Assembly: GCA_947385425.1 (NCBI GenBank)
Contig: CANDKY010000003.1
Span: forward strand, 1 to 64,000
DNA: 64,000 nucleotides
Direction of reading: 5' to 3'
Source: an uncultured Lachnospiraceae bacterium
GTDB taxonomy: Bacteria; Bacillota; Clostridia; Lachnospirales; Lachnospiraceae
Part shown: piece after piece, positions 16,637 to 24,626 of the stretch
Layout of the letters: each line of letters starts with the position of its first letter
How positions within the stretch are numbered: the first letter of the stretch is position 1
Translations under genes and position numbers: made by a program
Notes under the pieces: model-generated
What the model was told of the DNA's origin: nothing
Database searches by the model: none
Seen by the model: only the letters and a program-made list of their open reading frames with translations

Positions 16637-17404
16637 ATGAGTATACAGCGGTTAGCGGAGTATCCGTACTTGTATGAGACACATTTGCACACTTCACAGG
16701 GCAGCGTGTGCGCCCGCTGTACCGGGGCGCAGATGGCGGAGGCATGTAAGGCGGCAGGGTATACGGGGATTATAGTGACAGACCACAACTGGGGCGGCAA
16801 TACGGCGGTAAACCGGAGGCTGCCTTGGAAAACGTGGGTGAATGAGTTTGCAAAGGGGTATGAGGAAGCGGAAAAGGTGGGGAAGCGTATCGGCCTGGAC
16901 GTTTTTTTCGGATATGAGGCCGGGTTTGACGCGACGGAATTCCTGATCTACGGTTTGGATAAGAAGTTTATGCTGGAGCATCCGGAACTGAGAACAGCTA
17001 CGGTGCAGGAACAGTTCCGCCTGGTACATGAGGGGGGAGGCATGGTGGTGCATGCTCATCCGTTCCGGGAAGAATATTATATCCCTGAGGTAAGGCTGTT
17101 CCCGGAATATGTGGATGGTGCGGAGGGTATTAACGGAGGCCATATCGGCTGCCGCCATGAGACAGGGGAGAGCGGCCTGCCTGTTTTTGACGAGCGGGCG
17201 ATTGCATATGCGAGGGGGCATAATTTATTTCTGACAGCCGGTTCGGATATCCACCATACGGATTTGCCCGGGTGCGGTATGGCATTTCGGAGGAGGATGG
17301 AATCTATACAGGATTTTACGGATGCCTTGCGGAACGGGGAGGATTACGTACTTACTGACGGGAAGAGATGGTTCCGGAAGGACGGTACGCCCTGTAGCTC
17401 ATAA
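16637..17404 (+). CDS. PHP-domain phosphoesterase
   Basis: A polymerase-and-histidinol-phosphatase fold metallohydrolase. Metal-ligand motifs are visible: YETHLHTSQG (about residues 14-23), VTDHNWGG (about 51-58), VHAHPFREE (about 138-146) and AGSDIHHTD (about 201-209). It is 255 residues, a complete PHP domain without additional domains. Substrate is unknown: related stand-alone proteins act on phosphoesters such as histidinol phosphate or 5'-3' nucleotides. There is no histidine operon nearby. The ATG has GGAAGGAGAA upstream. Confidence 0.85.
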   Translation: MSIQRLAEYPYLYETHLHTSQGSVCARCTGAQMAEACKAAGYTGIIVTDHNWGGNTAVNRRLPWKTWVNEFAKGYEEAEKVGKRIGLDVFFGYEAGFDATEFLIYGLDKKFMLEHPELRTATVQEQFRLVHEGGGMVVHAHPFREEYYIPEVRLFPEYVDGAEGINGGHIGCRHETGESGLPVFDERAIAYARGHNLFLTAGSDIHHTDLPGCGMAFRRRMESIQDFTDALRNGEDYVLTDGKRWFRKDGTPCSS

Positions 17405-17524
17405 AAAGATGTCAGGAACTGTATATTAATGACATTGTCTCTGCCCTGCGTATGTGGCATCACAAATGATGAAATAGGAGGGAGGGCAGAGAGACTTTGT
17501 CGTAAGAAAGGAGGGACGGAGATT

Positions 17525-17776
17525 ATGCTGGAATTCAGATATGACACACAATTACTGATTGAGGGGGAGGAACTGGACGAGGATGGCATCAGCGATTATT
17601 TTGCGGAGAATTTTAAAGGGGACTGCCTGTTGTCAGTAGGGGATGAAGAACTGATCAAAATCCATTTTCACACAAATGAACCCTGGAAGGTGCTGGAATA
17701 CTGCGCATCCCTTGGAGAAATATATGATATCGTGATAGAGGATATGGACAGGCAGTCGAGAGGGCTCCACGGCTGA
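17525..17776 (+). CDS. Stand-alone FakA/DAK2-protein middle-domain homologue
   Basis: This 83-residue protein matches in style the central domain of FakA-like (DAK2/YloV) fatty-acid kinases, with LLSVGDEELIKIHFHTNEP followed by WKVLEYCASLGEI and a final IEDMDRQ. The ATP-binding DhaL domain and the C-terminal lipid-binding partner region are missing. A start at 17525 is supported by AAAGGAGGG 11 bases upstream; the in-frame ATG at 17429 lies inside the recurrent TTAATGACATTG motif. Role unknown: it may be a free regulatory or DegV-interacting domain. It ends just before the promoter of the citrate synthase gene. Confidence 0.6.
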   Translation: MLEFRYDTQLLIEGEELDEDGISDYFAENFKGDCLLSVGDEELIKIHFHTNEPWKVLEYCASLGEIYDIVIEDMDRQSRGLHG

Positions 17777-17797
17777 TAGGATTATGCATTTTGTATA

Positions 17798-17826
17798 TTG
17801 ACATAGATCGTATGATTGTATACAAT
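17798..17826 (+). promoter_or_regulatory. Promoter with overlapping GntR-type palindrome
   Basis: TTGACA (17798-17803) and TACAAT (17821-17826) are 17 bases apart, close to consensus. The -10 is the right half of a perfect 12-bp palindrome ATTGTATACAAT (17815-17826), the type of site bound by FCD-class GntR repressors. A GntR-FCD gene lies downstream in the same run, so repression by that protein, and autoregulation if it is co-transcribed, is likely. Confidence 0.7.
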
Positions 17827-17920
17827 AATACGTGTTGGCAATGTATCAATAGCCCAAATGGCAATGCAGTGGATTGCCAGCATATCTACAGGCCGTTTTC
17901 GGCGGCAGAGGGAGGCAGCT

Positions 17921-19339
17921 ATGAGGGAGAATAATACCTTTGAGAATCGTCCGGTGACGATGAATGAGAAGAACAATCTGTTGGAAATCGAAGAGCACAT
18001 GTATATATTGGATGATGTGGAGAAGCCGAATGTTTTCCGCAATATGTTCCCTTATTCCGAGATACCGAAAATCCCGTTCAATGACAGGATTGTACCGAAC
18101 AATATGCCAAGGGAGATATGGATTACCGATACGACTTTCCGTGACGGGCAGCAGTCCAGGGCGCCGTATACAACAGAGCAGATTGTGGCAATATATGATT
18201 ATCTCCACAAGCTCGGCGGGCCGAACGGGATGATCCGCGCCAGTGAATTCTTTCTGTATAGCAAAAAGGACAGGGATGCCGTTTATAAATGCATGGAACG
18301 GGGGTATGAGTTCCCGGAAGTCACCAGTTGGATCCGGGCGAGCAAGGATGATTTTAAGCTGGTGAAGGAAATCGGGATGAAGGAAACGGGGATATTGGTA
18401 AGCTGTTCGGACTATCATATTTTCCTGAAGCTGAAGATGACGAGAAGGCAGGCAATGGAGCATTATCTGAGTGTGATCCGCGACTGCCTGGAAGAGGGGA
18501 TCAGCCCCAGGTGCCATCTGGAGGATATTACGAGGGCGGATATTTACGGTTATGTGGTTCCTTTCTGTGTGGAACTGATGAAGCTGATGGAGGAATATGA
18601 GATCCCGATCAAGGTACGTGCCTGTGATACGATGGGGTACGGCGTAAACTATCCGGGCGCCGTTATTCCCAGGAGCGTGCAGGGAATCATTTATGCGATA
18701 CATACCCATGCGGGGGTGCCCCATGCCCTGATTGAATGGCATGGCCACAATGATTTCTATAAGGCAGTGTCAAATTCGACGACAGCGTGGCTGTATGGCT
18801 GCTCCGGTGTAAATACTTCCCTGTTCGGGATAGGGGAACGGACAGGCAATACGCCCCTGGAGGCGATGGTATTTGAGTATGCGCAGTTGAAAGGGAACCT
18901 GAACGGGATGGATACTACAGTGATTACCGAACTGGCGGAGTATTATGAAAAGGAAATCGGGTATCAGATACCGCCGCGGACTCCTTTCGTCGGTAAGAAC
19001 TTTAACGTGACGCGTGCGGGGATCCATGCAGACGGGCTATTGAAAAATGAGGAGATTTATAATATATTTGATACGGAAAGGTTTTTGAACCGTCCGGTAT
19101 TGTGTGCGGTAAGCAATACTTCCGGATTGGCCGGAATCGCTCATTGGATGAATACTTATTATAAACTGAAAGGGGAGGAACAGTTGGATAAGAATTCAGA
19201 GCTGGTGCGGGAAGTAAAGAAGTGGGTCGATGGGGAGTATGCCGCAGGAAGGGTGACTGTGCTGACTGATGAAGAGCTGGTTGGTGAAATCGGCAGGGTA
19301 TGTGAGAGGCTGGGGATAGACGGCAGCAGATTTTCATAG
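17921..19339 (+). CDS. Candidate Re-citrate synthase (homocitrate/isopropylmalate synthase fold)
   Basis: A DRE-TIM metallolyase-superfamily enzyme: TDTTFRDGQQSRAPYT (about residues 67-82) is the diagnostic loop, and EWHGHNDFYKAV (about 271-282) holds the metal-binding histidines. The length of 472 residues and the sequence style match the Re-face citrate synthase described from Clostridium kluyveri better than LeuA or homocitrate synthase, and there is no LeuA allosteric domain. Adjacent NADP-isocitrate dehydrogenase supports a role in making 2-oxoglutarate from oxaloacetate and acetyl-CoA. ATG at 17921 is chosen because GAGGGAGG is upstream and because the promoter -10 at 17821-17826 rules out starts near 17816; an ATG at 17858 lacks an SD. 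Confidence 0.72.
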   Translation: MRENNTFENRPVTMNEKNNLLEIEEHMYILDDVEKPNVFRNMFPYSEIPKIPFNDRIVPNNMPREIWITDTTFRDGQQSRAPYTTEQIVAIYDYLHKLGGPNGMIRASEFFLYSKKDRDAVYKCMERGYEFPEVTSWIRASKDDFKLVKEIGMKETGILVSCSDYHIFLKLKMTRRQAMEHYLSVIRDCLEEGISPRCHLEDITRADIYGYVVPFCVELMKLMEEYEIPIKVRACDTMGYGVNYPGAVIPRSVQGIIYAIHTHAGVPHALIEWHGHNDFYKAVSNSTTAWLYGCSGVNTSLFGIGERTGNTPLEAMVFEYAQLKGNLNGMDTTVITELAEYYEKEIGYQIPPRTPFVGKNFNVTRAGIHADGLLKNEEIYNIFDTERFLNRPVLCAVSNTSGLAGIAHWMNTYYKLKGEEQLDKNSELVREVKKWVDGEYAAGRVTVLTDEELVGEIGRVCERLGIDGSRFS

Positions 19340-19409
19340 CCTGGTTTGCGATGCCGCGGACAAAATCAGTACGGATTATTTCATGACAATTCCTTAGGGG
19401 AGAAGCGAA

Positions 19410-20105
19410 ATGGGCAGTTATGATGTAAAACAGGAAGTAAATGACAAGTATTCTTTGAGAGGGCGTGTTTTTAATAAGATACGGGAGGATATTTTAAACG
19501 GGAAGTATAAAGACCATGAGGAGCTGCGGGAGGTTGCCATCGGAGAGGAGCTGGGGGTCAGCCGCACACCGGTGCGCGAGGCTTTCCGGCAGTTGGAGCT
19601 GGAAGGGCTGATTCAGATTGTCCCGAACAAGGGGGCATATGTAACGGGCATAACGGCGAAGGACGTGGGGGATATTTATATGATCCGTTCCAAACTGGAG
19701 GGGCTGTGCGCCAGATGGGCCACAGACCATATTACAAAAGAGCAGTTGGAGGAATTGGAGGAAAATGTCTACCTTGCGGATTTCCATGCGCAGAAAGGGC
19801 ATTTGGACCAGATGGCGGAATTGGATAACCGGTTCCATCAGATTCTTTATGAAGCGTGCAACAGCAAACAGTTGGCGCGCCTGCTGGTGGATTTCCATGA
19901 ATACGTGCTGCGTGTCAGGAGGAAGACGCTTTCCAACGGCGGGAGGGGGAAGGTGTCCAACGATGAACACCGCCAGATTATGGAAGCGATCAAAGAAAAG
20001 GATAAGGACAGGGCGGAGGCGCTTGCCAATATGCATATTGTCAATGCGTATGATAATATGGTAAAGAACGGGCTGTATGAAATTTACGGCAAAACGGAGG
20101 AATAA
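19410..20105 (+). CDS. GntR-family transcriptional regulator (FCD domain)
   Basis: The N-terminal winged helix (about residues 15-80) contains the GntR pattern GVSRTPVREAFRQLELEGLI; the rest is a helical FCD ligand domain (about 90-220) with DNRFHQILYEACN and a final ANMHIVNAYDNM, where conserved His/Asp residues usually hold a metal near a carboxylate ligand. Length 231, normal. It sits between the citrate synthase and isocitrate dehydrogenase genes, so a TCA-type organic acid is a reasonable ligand guess. A likely operator is the palindrome at 17815-17826. Its last codons and stop are part of a 33-base tandem duplication. Confidence 0.9.
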   Translation: MGSYDVKQEVNDKYSLRGRVFNKIREDILNGKYKDHEELREVAIGEELGVSRTPVREAFRQLELEGLIQIVPNKGAYVTGITAKDVGDIYMIRSKLEGLCARWATDHITKEQLEELEENVYLADFHAQKGHLDQMAELDNRFHQILYEACNSKQLARLLVDFHEYVLRVRRKTLSNGGRGKVSNDEHRQIMEAIKEKDKDRAEALANMHIVNAYDNMVKNGLYEIYGKTEE

Positions 20106-20148
20106 GTCCGGCAGGTTTACGGCAAAACGGAGGAATAGCTCCGGCAAG
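20083..20148. repeat. 33-bp tandem duplication covering the GntR stop codon
   Basis: Two adjacent 33-base units beginning TTTACGGCAAAACGGAGGAA (20083-20115 and 20116-20148) differ at only a few positions. The first unit contains the last codons and TAA of the GntR gene; the second lies downstream. Confidence 0.85.
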
Positions 20149-20214
20149 TTTGTGTCCTGCGCTGCGTCCACGAACTTGAAATGTGCTAAAAGCAGTGCAG
20201 AAATGAGGTAAAAT

Positions 20215-21417
20215 ATGGAAAAAATTAAAATGACGACCCCTCTTGTGGAGATGGACGGGGATGAAATGACAAGGATTCTCTGGCAGATGATAAAGGAGGA
20301 GCTGCTGCTGCCCTTTATTGATTTAAAGACAGAGTATTATGATCTTGGCCTGGAACACCGGAATGAGACGGACGACCAGGTTACGGTGGATTCGGCAAAG
20401 GCGACGGAAAAATACGGCGTGGCGGTAAAATGTGCGACGATCACGCCCAATGCGGCCCGTATGACAGAATATAATTTGAAAGAAATGTGGAAAAGCCCTA
20501 ACGGGACAATCCGTGCTATACTGGACGGGACGGTATTCCGCGCGCCGATCAAGGTAAAGGGTATCGAGCCATGTGTGAAAAACTGGGAAAAGCCTATCAC
20601 GATTGCCCGCCATGCTTACGGCGACATTTATAAAAATGTGGAAATCAAAGTCCCGGGCGCAGGGAAAGCGGAACTGGTCTATACGGCGGAGGACGGGACG
20701 GTGGCAAGGGAAACCATCCACGAATTTAACGGTCCCGGTATTATCCAGGGCGTACACAATACGGATGCTTCCATCCAAAGTTTTGCGAAAGCATGTTTCA
20801 ATTACGCGCTGGACACGAAACAGGATCTCTGGTTTGGGGCGAAGGATACGATATCGAAGAAGTATGATCATAACTTTAAAGATATTTTTGAGGAAGTGTA
20901 TGAGACGGAATATAAAGGGAAATTTGAAGAGGCAGGGATAACGTATTTTTACAGCCTGATTGATGATATTGTGGCGCGGGTGATGAAAGCGAAGGGCGGG
21001 TTTATCTGGGCCTGCAAGAATTATGACGGTGATGTGATGAGCGATATGGTGTCTTCCGCTTTTGGTTCTCTTGCCATGATGACCTCAGTCCTTGTATCGC
21101 CGACAGGGGTGTATGAATACGAAGCGGCGCACGGGACGGTGCAGAGGCATTATTATAAGCATCTGCAGGGGGAGGAAACTTCCACAAATTCTGTGGCAAC
21201 AATTTTTGCCTGGACGGGCGCGCTGCGTAAGCGCGGGGAACTGGACGGTATCCCGGGGTTAATGGAATTTGCGGACAGGCTGGAAAAGGCGACGTTAAAT
21301 ACGATTGAGTCCGGCAGGATGACAAAGGATCTGGCATTGATTACCTCCCTTGAGGATGTGACAGTGCTTAACAGCGGTGATTTTATTAAGGAGATCCGCA
21401 GGATGCTGGAAGGCTGA
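20215..21417 (+). CDS. icd: NADP-dependent isocitrate dehydrogenase (homodimeric, eukaryote-like subfamily)
   Basis: Oxidatively decarboxylates isocitrate to 2-oxoglutarate. It starts [17 protein letters not shown], typical of the roughly 400-residue subfamily shared with eukaryotic cytosolic enzymes rather than the E. coli type. Substrate residues: [16 protein letters not shown] (about 92-107). Metal-binding aspartates lie in [12 protein letters not shown] (about 265-276), and the NADP loop [12 protein letters not shown] is at about 302-313. Together with the Re-citrate synthase it forms the oxidative branch toward glutamate; aconitase is not in the window. The start has AATGAGGT upstream and no separate promoter was identified. 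Confidence 0.95.
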   Translation: MEKIKMTTPLVEMDGDEMTRILWQMIKEELLLPFIDLKTEYYDLGLEHRNETDDQVTVDSAKATEKYGVAVKCATITPNAARMTEYNLKEMWKSPNGTIRAILDGTVFRAPIKVKGIEPCVKNWEKPITIARHAYGDIYKNVEIKVPGAGKAELVYTAEDGTVARETIHEFNGPGIIQGVHNTDASIQSFAKACFNYALDTKQDLWFGAKDTISKKYDHNFKDIFEEVYETEYKGKFEEAGITYFYSLIDDIVARVMKAKGGFIWACKNYDGDVMSDMVSSAFGSLAMMTSVLVSPTGVYEYEAAHGTVQRHYYKHLQGEETSTNSVATIFAWTGALRKRGELDGIPGLMEFADRLEKATLNTIESGRMTKDLALITSLEDVTVLNSGDFIKEIRRMLEG

Positions 21418-21560
21418 TTCATACAAAGCCGTACCGGGCGCATAGTGGGCTATGTAACCTGAATTTGGTGCAAAGATCGCGCAAAGTGGTGAAGCAGTTA
21501 CACCGTGTACAGATGGTGGGAATGATTTTTCAAACACGCATGAAAAGAAAGGGACTGGGT

Positions 21561-22421
21561 ATGAAGAAAACAGACACTTTTTTTATCATCCATAATTTCA
21601 ATACGGTGCCGGAGGAAATTCTTGCTTTTTGTGAGAATTATATAATTTACGACGCTTCTACAGAGCGGAAAGTGACGGAAGAACTGGAGAAGAAGGGATA
21701 TCATTACAAGCATATCGAGAATACGGGGCATAATATTACGTCTTATTTTAGTTTCTTTGCAGATAATTACGGGGAACTTCCGGAGTATATGTGCCTATGC
21801 AAAGGGAACATGCTTGGCAGGCATTGTTCCAAAGAGTATTTCAGCCGTGTTTACGATAATAAGTATTTTACGTATCTGTATGAAGATAAGGATATACTTT
21901 TGAAGTGGAAACAGCAGGGCGTCATAAAACAGGAAGGGGAGCCGATAGAGTGTCTGGTGAGCGAGTCGCATTATCTGGAGGAAAATACTTCATGGTATGT
22001 GGAGTCGCCGGATCATCCCCACAGATATTTTGATGAGTACAACAGCTTGCTTTCTTTCATTTACCGGAAACCGGTCATACCAAAGTACAACGTATTTTCA
22101 CCGGGGGCATGTTATATTGTGCATCGTTCCCAGGTGAGGAAACATACCCCCGAATTTTACAGGAACCTGAATAAAATTATGAATTACGGGCTGGATCCTA
22201 ATTTCCCGTCGGAAGCGCATCATATAGAGCGGATGCTCCCTGTGATTTTCTGTGAGTCCTATGAAGAGAATGAGTGGATGAATGAGGAAGCTTTGTTTGA
22301 GCGGAAGATAGAAGAACGGATTCCGCTTATCCAATTTGAGGATTCCATCAGAGGGAAAAGGATGAAGAAATTGCGCAGGCTGGAATACCGGTTAAGGAAA
22401 GGGATTGGGCAGGATGCCTAA
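21561..22421 (+). CDS. DUF3431-like / capsular-glycosyltransferase-like protein
   Basis: A 286-residue cytoplasmic protein without signal or membrane segments. Features resembling the DUF3431 family are the NTGHNITSYFSFFADNYGEL stretch (about residues 45-64) followed by a CLCKGN turn, SPGACYIVHRSQVRKHTPEFYR (here split as SPGACYIVHR and HTPEFYRNL, about 180-205), and HHIERMLPVIF (about 220-230). DUF3431 proteins are thought to be glycosyltransferase-like but are not biochemically assigned. ATG at 21561 follows GAAAGGGAC and fits the domain start; in-frame upstream ATGs at 21465 and 21540 lack a site. A terminator follows at 22478. Confidence 0.5.
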   Translation: MKKTDTFFIIHNFNTVPEEILAFCENYIIYDASTERKVTEELEKKGYHYKHIENTGHNITSYFSFFADNYGELPEYMCLCKGNMLGRHCSKEYFSRVYDNKYFTYLYEDKDILLKWKQQGVIKQEGEPIECLVSESHYLEENTSWYVESPDHPHRYFDEYNSLLSFIYRKPVIPKYNVFSPGACYIVHRSQVRKHTPEFYRNLNKIMNYGLDPNFPSEAHHIERMLPVIFCESYEENEWMNEEALFERKIEERIPLIQFEDSIRGKRMKKLRRLEYRLRKGIGQDA

Positions 22422-22477
22422 AATAATGGCACAGGACTGTGAATAATAACGGAAAAGTCAAATTAGTGCTACCCGAA

Positions 22478-22514
22478 AGTCGGATGAGTTATAGAATTCA
22501 TCCGGCTTTTTTTG
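22478..22514 (+). terminator. Intrinsic terminator
   Basis: AGTCGGATGA and TCATCCGGCT form a 10-bp stem (one G-T pair) followed by TTTTTTTG. Confidence 0.8.
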
Positions 22515-22660
22515 TTACGATATTTTTGCTGAGGATGCCGGAAAAATATGTACGCGGGGAAAGAAAACGATGCGGCGGCGGAAAAACGGTTATTTTACGG
22601 CAAATCCATGCAAAATAGGAATAACGGTTAAAAAACCAGACACGGCGCCTGCCCGGGCAG

Positions 22661-22813
22661 AGGCGGAAATGCATTCCGGGATGTGCATGGTTCAGGCGGA
22701 AATGCATTCCGGGGTGTCCATAGTTCAGGCGGAAATGCATTCCGGGGTGTGCATGGTTCAGGCGGATAGTGCATTCCGGGGTGTGCATGGTTCAGGCGGA
22801 AATGCATTCCGGA
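22661..22813. repeat. 33-bp minisatellite upstream of the sugar-binding lipoprotein
   Basis: There are 4.6 head-to-tail units of about 33 bases starting AGGCGGAAATGCATTCCGGG (22661, 22694, 22727, 22760, 22794). The fourth has one extra base, which breaks the reading frame of the pattern, so it is not coding even though an open frame crosses it. Each unit contains the imperfect palindrome GGAAATGCATTCC. With the terminator this explains most of the 439-base gap. Confidence 0.85.
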
Positions 22814-22860
22814 ACGGCTATAGCCGGGCAGGCGCGGAAACAGGAAAAGGAGGATCAGGT

Positions 22861-24390
22861 ATGAAAAAGAAATGGATTGCAGGATTACTGGCTGCAGCCA
22901 TGGCAGTGTCCCTGGCAGCCTGCGGGGGAGGCGGCAGCACAGGAGGCGGAGACAGCGCGGGAGGCGGTGACGCGGCAGCTTCAGGAGGCGGCGAAGGCGG
23001 GGAACCTTACACCGTGACTATGGTTCTGAACGGGAGCCAGCAGCCCGACGAGGAACGGATTGAGGCAAAAGTAAACGAGATTTTGGAAAAAGAACTGAAT
23101 GCAAGGCTGGATTTGGTAGTTTTGCCATGGGCCAGCGCGTCCCAGCAGCTTCAGCTTATGCTGGCCGGGGATGAGAAGATTGACGTATTCTATACGAATG
23201 CTACCAGCGCGGTACAGTATATGCATTCGGGGCAGATTGTGGATATGGCCGGGCTGATTGACCAGTACGGGACAAACCTGAAGAATATTTTCGGCGAAGA
23301 TACGCTGAAAGGCAACAGTGTGGACGGGTTCCTGTACGGGGTGCCGACCCAGATTGAACGCGGGAGTATCCCTGCCATCTTTATGAGGAAGGATCTGGTG
23401 GAGAAGTACAACATCGATACTTCCGCCATCAAGGAGCCGAAGGATCTGGAAGCGGTATTTGAGACGGTGCAGGCAGGTGAGCCGGATATGACGATGCTGT
23501 TTTCCATCAATGAAGGCGATACGCCCCTTACCCGTCTGAACGGCAGCGATACGCTGGCGGACAGCAATATACTGGGCGCCCTGATTGATCCCGAGAACAG
23601 CACGACCATTGAGAACTTCTATGCCAGCGACTGGTACAGGGAGACAACGACAATGCTGTACGACTGGTATAAGAAAGGCTATATCAGCCAGGATGCCGGG
23701 ACGAACACAGAGAACTGGAGAACCGTATTTAAAGCGGGCAATATGTTTTCCCTTTTCTTTGCATACCATCCGGGGACGCCGGTAGAGTTTGAGAGTTCCA
23801 CAGGGTATGAATTCGAGATCGTGCCTTTCAGGGATTATCCGATAAAACTGTCGTCAAGCTATAACGGCGTTATCTTCTCCATCGCGCAGAATTCCGAAAA
23901 CCCGGAGAAGGCGATGGAAGTACTGGACTTTATTTACGGAAGCCCGGAAGTGATGAACCTGATTAACTGGGGCGAGGAAGGCGTGGATTATGTGCTGGAA
24001 GATGCGGAAAACGGAGTTATCAACTATCCGGAAGGCGTTACGGTAGATACGGTAGGCTACAGCCTGAACCTTGGCTGGGAACTTCCGAACCAGTTTATCG
24101 CATATAAATGGAGCGGTTCCGACCCGCAGCTTTGGGAGAAGATGGAAGAGTTTAATAATTCCGCAAAGGAATCAATAGCTCTTGGCTTCTACTTTGACAA
24201 TTCACAGTATGAGAACCAGATAGCGGCGCTGGCAAATGTAGTGAAGCAGTATTCCGGTTCCCTGAACAGCGGTTCCGCGGATCCGGAAGTTTACATCCCG
24301 CAGTTCTTAGAGGCATTGGAAGAGGCAGGGATCAATGAAGTGATCGCTGCAAAACAGGAGCAGTTTGACAAGTGGCTGTCTGAGAAATAG
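22861..24390 (+). CDS. ABC-transporter solute-binding lipoprotein (LplA-like, sugar uptake)
   Basis: An extracellular lipid-anchored receptor that captures oligosaccharides for the permeases encoded next. The signal ends in the lipobox LAAC (Cys21) followed by a Gly/Ser/Ala-rich tether; then a two-lobed family-1 binding protein of about 470 residues with VNEILEKELNARLDLVVLPW and a C-terminal DUF3502-like part. ATG at 22861 has AGGAGG ten bases upstream; the frame open to 22570 runs through the minisatellite and is rejected. The last five codons (WLSEK) and the stop were used as the seed of a tandem repeat downstream. No ATPase gene is nearby, as is usual for this family, which shares an MsmK-type ATPase. 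Confidence 0.9.
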   Translation: MKKKWIAGLLAAAMAVSLAACGGGGSTGGGDSAGGGDAAASGGGEGGEPYTVTMVLNGSQQPDEERIEAKVNEILEKELNARLDLVVLPWASASQQLQLMLAGDEKIDVFYTNATSAVQYMHSGQIVDMAGLIDQYGTNLKNIFGEDTLKGNSVDGFLYGVPTQIERGSIPAIFMRKDLVEKYNIDTSAIKEPKDLEAVFETVQAGEPDMTMLFSINEGDTPLTRLNGSDTLADSNILGALIDPENSTTIENFYASDWYRETTTMLYDWYKKGYISQDAGTNTENWRTVFKAGNMFSLFFAYHPGTPVEFESSTGYEFEIVPFRDYPIKLSSSYNGVIFSIAQNSENPEKAMEVLDFIYGSPEVMNLINWGEEGVDYVLEDAENGVINYPEGVTVDTVGYSLNLGWELPNQFIAYKWSGSDPQLWEKMEEFNNSAKESIALGFYFDNSQYENQIAALANVVKQYSGSLNSGSADPEVYIPQFLEALEEAGINEVIAAKQEQFDKWLSEK

Positions 24391-24535
24391 GAAAGAGCGG
24401 CAAAGGTTTGCCAGGCGGCTGTCCGGGAAACAGGAAAGAGCGGCAAAGGTTTGTCAGGCGGCTTGTCTGAGAAATAAGAAGGAGCGGCAAAGGTTTGCCA
24501 GGCGGCTGTCCGGGAAACAGGAAAGGGCAGCGAGG
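24374..24535. repeat. 43-bp tandem repeat seeded from the 3' end of the lipoprotein gene
   Basis: There are about 3.7 units: 24374-24416, 24417-24459, 24460-24503 and 24504-24535 (partial). The first begins inside the CDS (GGCTGTCTGAGAAATAG), so the final codons and stop are reiterated in the downstream spacer. Confidence 0.85.
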
Positions 24536-24626
24536 ATATGCAGAGGGAGGGTTTGCGGCGGTATGCTGCAGATACTCCCCTGCATTTTCCATAGTAGAAT
24601 ATCATGTTAGAATGGAGGAGAGAAGA

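Noticed and set aside
17921..19339. LeuA, homocitrate synthase or citramalate synthase
   Set aside because: It lacks the LeuA allosteric domain, and adjacency to isocitrate dehydrogenase favours citrate formation; the alternative cannot be fully excluded without assay.
22661..22813. CRISPR-like array
   Set aside because: Units are head-to-tail with no unique spacers, and no cas genes are present.
22570..22860. N-terminal extension of the sugar-binding lipoprotein through the minisatellite
   Set aside because: The repeat changes frame after the fourth unit, and the lipoprotein signal with AGGAGG starts at 22861.
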